A stretch of 8,463 nt of DNA from positions 1-8,463 of the forward strand of contig CAZTLI010000227.1 in assembly GCA_964614375.1 (NCBI GenBank), written 5' to 3'. The notes under the pieces were generated by a model that searched no databases, was not told where the DNA came from, and saw nothing but the letters and a program-made list of their open reading frames with translations. How positions within the stretch are numbered: position 1 is the stretch's first letter; the number at the start of each line of letters is the position of its first letter. Source of the stretch: CAZTLI01 sp964614375. Lineage in GTDB: Bacteria; Chloroflexota; Anaerolineae; Aggregatilineales; Phototrophicaceae. Positions 6,196 to 8,463 of this stretch are shown in pieces. The position numbers and the translations under genes are program-made.

Positions 6196-6223
6196 ATCTA
6201 TACCTCGCAATTCCTGCTGAGTG

Positions 6224-7489
6224 TTATTCCGGCGCGACCTGTGGCGCTGGCGTTGACCAGCGTTCTGCTGCGATTGATGGGATAACTGCTTCGGGCGCGA
6301 CCTCCTCATAAATCGCCAGCAGTTGGGTGGTGATGGCGTCCCAATCATAGTGCTCCACCACCCGCGCGCGACCATTGGCTGTAATGCGCTGATAAAGGTT
6401 GGGGTCTGTCAACAGCGAGATGACCGCGTCGGCAAACGCCCCCGCGTCATCCGCCACCAGCAAATGTTCGCCATCGCGCACATTCAACCCCTCACAACCA
6501 ATCGTCGTCGATACAACCGGGCGATTCAGCGCCATCGCTTCCAGGATTTTCAGTCGTGTGCCACCACCTGCCCGCACAGGCACCAGCGCCACTTGCGTAT
6601 CCCGATAGTAGGGGACGATTTCGGGCACACGACCCGTCACATGAATTGCGCCGCCATCCAATGCCCGCACCCTCGGCGGTGGATTTGACCCCACCAGCCA
6701 CAACTCGGCGTCGGGTATTGTCCGCTGTACGCGCGGGAAAATCTCTGTCGCGCAGTAAACGGCAGCATCTTCGCCGGGCACATAGTCCATCGAGCCGACG
6801 AACAGCAGATGCGGTTTACCGGTATTCAGCGGCAGTGGCTGGTAAGCCTGCACATCGACGCCGTTCGGCACAACGGTCACATGGAGACGGGGATTGGCGC
6901 GCAGCAGGCGTTCGCCGTCGTCTTCAGATACGACGATGCAGCGGTCAAACCGCTCCGCAATGCGCGGTTCCCAGCGGCGCATCATCCGGGCATAGAGCCA
7001 GCGCCGCATTCGCTTAATGAGATGTTTCTCGATGCGCGCCAGTCGCAGAGACTGGTCAAAGCGCACGTCATAAAACGACAGCAGCGTATGCCGGTATGTA
7101 TCCGGCGGCATCCGCAGCAGATAATGAATCATGGGCGCTTCTTCAACCTGTACAATATCGAATAGCGCGGCCTGCGCTTGCTGCGCGATTTTGTCGGCCA
7201 ATTCATATGAATAGTTGTAGTGATGCTCCAGAGGCCATCCGGCGGCGGCATAACGCACCATACCGGGAATGTGGGCGATGGGGTATCTGCGGTGCAGCAA
7301 GCCAGTCAATACCCCCGCACACAATCCTTCCAGATGCTGAACGCCCTCGGCATCAGCGGGGTTATGGAGGTTGGTCGCCAACCATACTTCATGCTGGCGG
7401 GCGATGCGCTTGAGCAATTGATAGGCGCGCAGTGTCGAACCGGAAATTGGTGGATAAGGAATGCGATTCGTCAGCAGTAAAATCCGCAT
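6224..7489 (-). CDS. GT4 glycosyltransferase, TIGR03087-like (first in the operon)
   Basis: A 421-residue GT-B glycosyltransferase resembling the sugar transferases of the TIGR03087 (Stp1-like) group found in exopolysaccharide clusters. Its start MRILLLTNRIPYPPISGS (1-18), with the conserved basic and glycine residues of strand 1, is typical. Other landmarks are DIVQVEEAPM (111-120), VVPNGVD (206-212), the domain junction LLFVGSMDY (228-236), AELWLVGSNPPP (261-272) and the donor-binding block VPVRAGGGTRLKILEAMALN (303-322, with Glu317), followed by RPVVST. All expected parts are present and the length is normal. The last ~20 residues (Ala, Pro and Glu rich) look like a disordered tail. The ATG shares one base with the preceding stop (TAATG), with GGAG 8 nt upstream. 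It probably acts early in glycan assembly, an inference from gene order only. Confidence 0.9.
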   Translation of the reverse strand: MRILLLTNRIPYPPISGSTLRAYQLLKRIARQHEVWLATNLHNPADAEGVQHLEGLCAGVLTGLLHRRYPIAHIPGMVRYAAAGWPLEHHYNYSYELADKIAQQAQAALFDIVQVEEAPMIHYLLRMPPDTYRHTLLSFYDVRFDQSLRLARIEKHLIKRMRRWLYARMMRRWEPRIAERFDRCIVVSEDDGERLLRANPRLHVTVVPNGVDVQAYQPLPLNTGKPHLLFVGSMDYVPGEDAAVYCATEIFPRVQRTIPDAELWLVGSNPPPRVRALDGGAIHVTGRVPEIVPYYRDTQVALVPVRAGGGTRLKILEAMALNRPVVSTTIGCEGLNVRDGEHLLVADDAGAFADAVISLLTDPNLYQRITANGRARVVEHYDWDAITTQLLAIYEEVAPEAVIPSIAAERWSTPAPQVAPE

Positions 7490-8301
7490 TATACGCGCTC
7501 CAATTCCATAGTCACAGTTTGCGGGTCATCACGCTCAAACACCGCCATGTGACGCCATTGAATGAGCCGCCCCGCCTGTTGATAGTGGCGTTGCAGCGCC
7601 GTAGAAGCTTCGGGCGTGACCGGGCCAGCCCAGTAATCGAACACTGCCGAACGCCGGTGTTGAAAATCACGCATGTTCAGCACGACGGAAGCGTCTACAT
7701 CAGGACGGCACAGCAGCAGACGACCAAAACGCGGCAGATGGGTCGCCATTGCGTGTATCAGCGCGACATCACCGCACGTATCGGCAAAAACGACCTTGCC
7801 CGTCACACCCGCCACAAACGCCGCTAACTGTTCATCAAAGGCGGCGGCGTCATCCAGCGCCATCACCCTGTCATTGTCTGGCATGGTGTCCGGTTTGATA
7901 GAGTCGGCCTGATGCGTCAGGCATAGTGTGTCCGCCCCGTGCGCCCGTCCCGCAGCCAGCACGTAATGTGCCAGTGAATTCATCCCGGCAATCACCAGCC
8001 CATCGCCCAACTCCAATCCAGCGCGGGCAGTAATCGACAATCCACACGCCAGCGCGAACTGTTCCAGCAGCGGCAGTGGATAAACAGCCAGTTCTGCATC
8101 TACAGGCAGCGGGATGCCATAACCCGTAGCACACGTCTGATTGATACCCGACACGGTGCCCAGCGCGCCATAGATGTCACCAGCGGGCGCACGGCAGATG
8201 AGAAAGCCAACCATATCTGGCTTGATAGGGCTGGCTTGCCACGGAAACCAGCAGTCCCAGACGCTTTGTGCCAGCACCTCAAAGCCACGACAATCCATCA
8301 C
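7489..8301 (-). CDS. Short MDR-like (alcohol dehydrogenase-type) Rossmann protein lacking the zinc domain
   Basis: A 270-residue protein whose core resembles the cofactor domain of medium-chain dehydrogenases: ALACGLSITARAGLELGDGL (83-102), then a beta-alpha-beta VIAGMNSLAHYVLAAGRAHG (103-122), then KVVFADTCGDVALIHAM (169-185). MDR enzymes are usually about 340 residues; here the N-terminal GroES-like part is reduced to about 80 residues with no GICGTD or GHE zinc motifs, and the usual GxGxxG reads AGMNSLA. It may be an accessory or non-classical oxidoreductase rather than a zinc dehydrogenase. It follows a Gfo/Idh gene directly, and fused or adjacent MDR-Gfo/Idh pairs are known from polysaccharide clusters, so a paired role in sugar precursor oxidation is plausible. 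GTG at 8301 lies 7 nt after a perfect AAAGGAGGT; ATG at 8298 (10 nt away, 1-nt overlap) is an equally possible start. Confidence 0.75.
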   Translation of the reverse strand: MMDCRGFEVLAQSVWDCWFPWQASPIKPDMVGFLICRAPAGDIYGALGTVSGINQTCATGYGIPLPVDAELAVYPLPLLEQFALACGLSITARAGLELGDGLVIAGMNSLAHYVLAAGRAHGADTLCLTHQADSIKPDTMPDNDRVMALDDAAAFDEQLAAFVAGVTGKVVFADTCGDVALIHAMATHLPRFGRLLLCRPDVDASVVLNMRDFQHRRSAVFDYWAGPVTPEASTALQRHYQQAGRLIQWRHMAVFERDDPQTVTMELERV

Positions 8302-8463
8302 AGCGCGACCTCCTTTGATAGGTAGAATTCAGGGACATCCATACACCGTCCGGTATCGCGCGAGGCATAAACGGCCTCAATCACCGCATTGTTGATCCAA
8401 CCATCCTGACCAGTAATGTCATGCGCTTCACCCGCGCGCACCTGCCGCGCAAAACGGTCAATC
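8298..8463 (-). CDS. Gfo/Idh/MocA-family oxidoreductase, C-terminal end only
   Basis: The last 55 residues of a protein that begins beyond the window. They read IDRFARQVRAGEAHDITGQD, then GWINNAVIEAVYASRDTGR, ending in EVAL and a TGA at 8298-8300. The pattern IDxFxxxVRxGE..xITGxDGxxxxxVxEAxYxSxxTGR is the standard C-terminal helix pair of Gfo/Idh/MocA NAD(P)-dependent sugar oxidoreductases (usual length about 340-380). These enzymes oxidise or epimerise sugars and nucleotide sugars. The stop overlaps the MDR-like start by 1-4 nt, so both are in one operon. The N-terminal NAD-binding half and the catalytic lysine are outside the window, so the reaction cannot be specified. Confidence 0.8.
   Translation of the reverse strand, partial: IDRFARQVRAGEAHDITGQDGWINNAVIEAVYASRDTGRCMDVPEFYLSKEVAL
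8308..8316 (-). promoter_or_regulatory. Very strong Shine-Dalgarno site before the MDR-like gene
   Basis: AAAGGAGGT on the minus strand is a full anti-16S match lying inside the last codons of the Gfo/Idh gene. It points to efficient translation of the MDR-like protein from GTG 8301 or ATG 8298. Confidence 0.7.

Noticed and set aside
5872..6285. Plus-strand open frame of 137 codons
   Set aside because: Antisense to the second glycosyltransferase; Arg/Gln/His-rich, with no recognisable domain or ribosome site.
6196..6375. 60-residue N-terminal extension of the second glycosyltransferase
   Set aside because: It overlaps the end of the preceding gene, has unnatural composition, and ATG 6195 has a proper GAGG site.
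6556..7017. Plus-strand open frame of 153 codons
   Set aside because: Antisense to the first glycosyltransferase, Arg/Ser/Ala-rich low-complexity translation typical of a GC-rich shadow frame.
1..8463. CRISPR arrays, tRNA or rRNA genes, phage attachment sites
   Set aside because: No spaced repeats, cloverleaf-like sequence or rRNA-like conserved stretch was seen on either strand by eye.

Overview
The window looks like a chromosomal accessory stretch of a free-living, moderately GC-rich bacterium. The protein style fits Chloroflexota (Anaerolineae-like): a small antitoxin ending in RRVDWYNDDGR ahead of a PIN toxin, TIGR03087-like glycosyltransferases, and a Gfo/Idh plus short MDR-like pair. 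No marker gene is present, so this placement is an inference. Every convincing gene is on the minus strand, so transcription runs from high to low coordinates. No rRNA, tRNA or CRISPR array was seen.

Region 8463 to 3983 is a tightly packed surface or exopolysaccharide gene string. In transcription order it holds the C-terminal end of a Gfo/Idh/MocA oxidoreductase, a short MDR-like Rossmann protein without a zinc domain, and three different GT-B (GT4-like) glycosyltransferases. Junctions are a 1-4 nt overlap, a 1 nt overlap, a 28 nt gap and an ATGA overlap, so the five genes are probably one operon. The oxidoreductase pair plausibly makes or modifies a sugar precursor that the glycosyltransferases then build into a glycan.

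Region 3982 to 1983, after a 102-nt gap, holds an unrecognised 199-residue protein with a CxxC motif. It overlaps by 28 nt a membrane-anchored or secreted GH5-type glycoside hydrolase. The hydrolase may trim or process the glycan, but this rests only on neighbourhood.

Region 1982 to 1008 is a recombination scar. It contains a 93-codon chimeric transposase remnant (a helix-turn-helix segment joined to an IS3-type C-terminus), a short perfect hairpin, an AT-rich spacer, and a small four-helix membrane protein with a recognisable promoter and Shine-Dalgarno site. An imperfect hairpin that may be a terminator follows.

Region 1007 to 1 starts with a 128-codon ORF that appears to be just the C-terminal NOV/DUF3883 domain of a large helicase. 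It is translationally coupled (TAATG) to a small antitoxin gene, which overlaps a PIN-domain ribonuclease toxin cut off by the window edge.

I do not see a clearly new system. The points most worth following are the orphan DUF3883 domain coupled to the toxin-antitoxin pair, the reduced MDR-like protein in the glycan operon, the GH5 with changed consensus residues, and the unknown CxxC protein encoded just before it.
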